From Candidatus Heimdallarchaeota archaeon (GTDB taxonomy: Archaea; Asgardarchaeota; Heimdallarchaeia; Heimdallarchaeales; Heimdallarchaeaceae), in contig JAGLOH010000094.1 in NCBI GenBank assembly GCA_023139025.1, positions 1 through 7,550 on the forward strand: a stretch of 7,550 nucleotides of DNA, read 5' to 3'. Shown here piece after piece: positions 6,534 through 7,550 of the stretch. Within the stretch, counting starts at the first letter, position 1. Each line of letters opens with the position of its first letter. A program made the position numbers and the translations under genes. The notes beneath the pieces were generated by a model, which did no database searches, was not told where the DNA came from, and saw only the letters and a list, made by a program, of their open reading frames with translations.

Positions 6534-6560
6534 TCCATCATCCGGTTATCTTAACTCAAT

Positions 6561-7550
6561 TTATGTATTTTGTAATAGCTTCTTGAAAATCTGTTTCTTC
6601 TTCAGAAATTTAAACCAAACAAATACTCCACCAGACACAAGAATAAAACCGCTGATACCTAGCGATAATCCTAAGATTATAGCTTTGTTATTGATATCTT
6701 TGAAAATCAAAGAACCTGTAGAACTAAATCTTTCTGATTCATTCGATAGATGTCCAGCTTCATCTGATACAATTAATGAAATGTTGTGAGTTCCAGCTGT
6801 AATTTCATCAACAGAGTACTGGATTTGCATTGATTGCCAAAAACGTGGAAGTATAATTTGACCTGTTTCTATGGTGACTCCATCAATATTTATGTAATAA
6901 GTTCCAGTGAAATTAGTTTTTGCTTTGAAATTATACCAGATATCCCATTCTAAATAGTTGGAATTTATAGTTTCTATAAATCGGGGCTCTGAAACAATTG
7001 GTGCAAATCGAACTCTCTCCAGATTATAAACACCAAAAATATCGTCTACAACTTTTGGAAAAGCAAACTCCCAAACAATTTCATGCTCACGGTTAACCTC
7101 AACTAGTCTTGCTCCCAAATCTGTATTAATGTGATCAGTTGATCCAAAAACACCTAGCATATTATTGTTAGGTAAAACATCACAATCACCCCACCAACCA
7201 CTGAAATAATCTTGAGGTGATATCCACTCCCAGGTAATGTTTGCAGTTTTGGTTATTTCATTAATTGTTATTTCAATTAATCTGGAATGGAAATTACTTG
7301 CATCTGTCAGATTATGATAATCATTATCAAAATAAGTAAACTTGTTATCGCTGATTTTTTCCAAATCATGTCCGTGATAAAACATGATCTCTTGCTGAAT
7401 GCCATTGATATCGTACATAGTGAAATTTCCGTATTCACCTAAACCCCAGACTACTTCTCCTGTTTTATGATCAATTTTATAGAACGTATTCAGATTTCTG
7501 GAATTAAGATAAACTGCATCTTCTTTTTCGTCATAGATAACTGAATTGGC
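6561..7550 (-). CDS. Membrane-anchored arylsulfotransferase-like protein (copy 2, N-terminus outside window)
   Basis: The frame is open from the right edge (7550) to the TAA at 6561-6563, 329 residues; its first internal ATG, at 7418, is not a gene start, since residues before it match copy 1. It has ANSVIYDE (1-8), NTFYKIDHKTGEVVWGLG (21-38), YHGHDLEKI (58-66), HSRLIEI (88-94), WGDCDVLPNNN (120-130), a sandwich-like region (about 212-285) and a C-terminal membrane helix (about 290-314) followed by a longer basic tail (KKKQIFKKLLQNT). It would be the first gene of the pair on the minus strand, with copy 1 starting 27 bases after its stop. Over the first 96 residues it aligns with copy 1 without gaps at 64 identities. 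Six sequons are visible. The signal peptide, first propeller blades and promoter lie beyond the window. Confidence 0.82.
   Translation of the reverse strand, partial: ANSVIYDEKEDAVYLNSRNLNTFYKIDHKTGEVVWGLGEYGNFTMYDINGIQQEIMFYHGHDLEKISDNKFTYFDNDYHNLTDASNFHSRLIEITINEITKTANITWEWISPQDYFSGWWGDCDVLPNNNMLGVFGSTDHINTDLGARLVEVNREHEIVWEFAFPKVVDDIFGVYNLERVRFAPIVSEPRFIETINSNYLEWDIWYNFKAKTNFTGTYYINIDGVTIETGQIILPRFWQSMQIQYSVDEITAGTHNISLIVSDEAGHLSNESERFSSTGSLIFKDINNKAIILGLSLGISGFILVSGGVFVWFKFLKKKQIFKKLLQNT

Noticed and set aside
6520..6789. 89-residue plus-strand frame across the gap between the arylsulfotransferase-like genes
   Set aside because: It covers the end of copy 2 and the start of copy 1 in antisense; the minus-strand genes account for the sequence. 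The same applies to the frames at 5724-5915 and 6211-6402.
6561..7418. Copy 2 starting at the internal ATG at 7418
   Set aside because: The frame continues open to the edge and the 44 codons before that ATG align without gaps to copy 1.
1..7550. CRISPR array, insertion sequence or direct repeats
   Set aside because: No regularly spaced repeats, terminal inverted repeats or transposase frames were seen; the only large repetition is the diverged gene pair at 4947-7550.

Overview
The window looks like a piece of a low-G+C archaeal genome, most plausibly an Asgard archaeon. That is an inference from three things: a complete Rab/Ras-type small GTPase, archaeal signals (GGTGAT-like ribosome binding sites, TATA-like boxes, T-rich stretches after genes), and membrane-anchored extracellular proteins with many N-glycosylation sequons. 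Nothing here fixes the lineage.

Layout. (1) Positions 1-1243, plus strand: the last 81 codons of a xanthine dehydrogenase/aldehyde oxidase-family molybdenum subunit, then its maturation factor XdhC. (2) 1244-1687: a T-rich spacer and a 47-residue single-pass membrane protein that is new to me. (3) 1688-2248, minus strand: the small GTPase, divergent from the next operon. (4) 2441-3955, plus strand: a tight redox operon of AhpE-type one-Cys peroxiredoxin, PrxQ/Bcp-type two-Cys peroxiredoxin and a nitroreductase-family flavoprotein. (5) 4031-4894, plus strand: a polytopic membrane protein with a proline-rich tail, probably from its own leaderless promoter. (6) 4947-7550, minus strand: two tandem arylsulfotransferase-like proteins, the upstream one cut by the window edge.

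Functional reading. The first block is molybdenum hydroxylase assembly. The middle operon suits removal of peroxides with an FMN enzyme for related reduction chemistry. The last block encodes a duplicated surface-anchored propeller family. I see no evidence tying the blocks into one system. The points most worth following are the proline-rich membrane protein (a possible ligand for profilin or similar adaptors), the duplicated arylsulfotransferase-like genes, the cysteine-free GTPase and the small membrane protein. Several starts were moved: xdhC to 278, the first peroxiredoxin to 2441, the nitroreductase to 3407 and the membrane protein to 4031.
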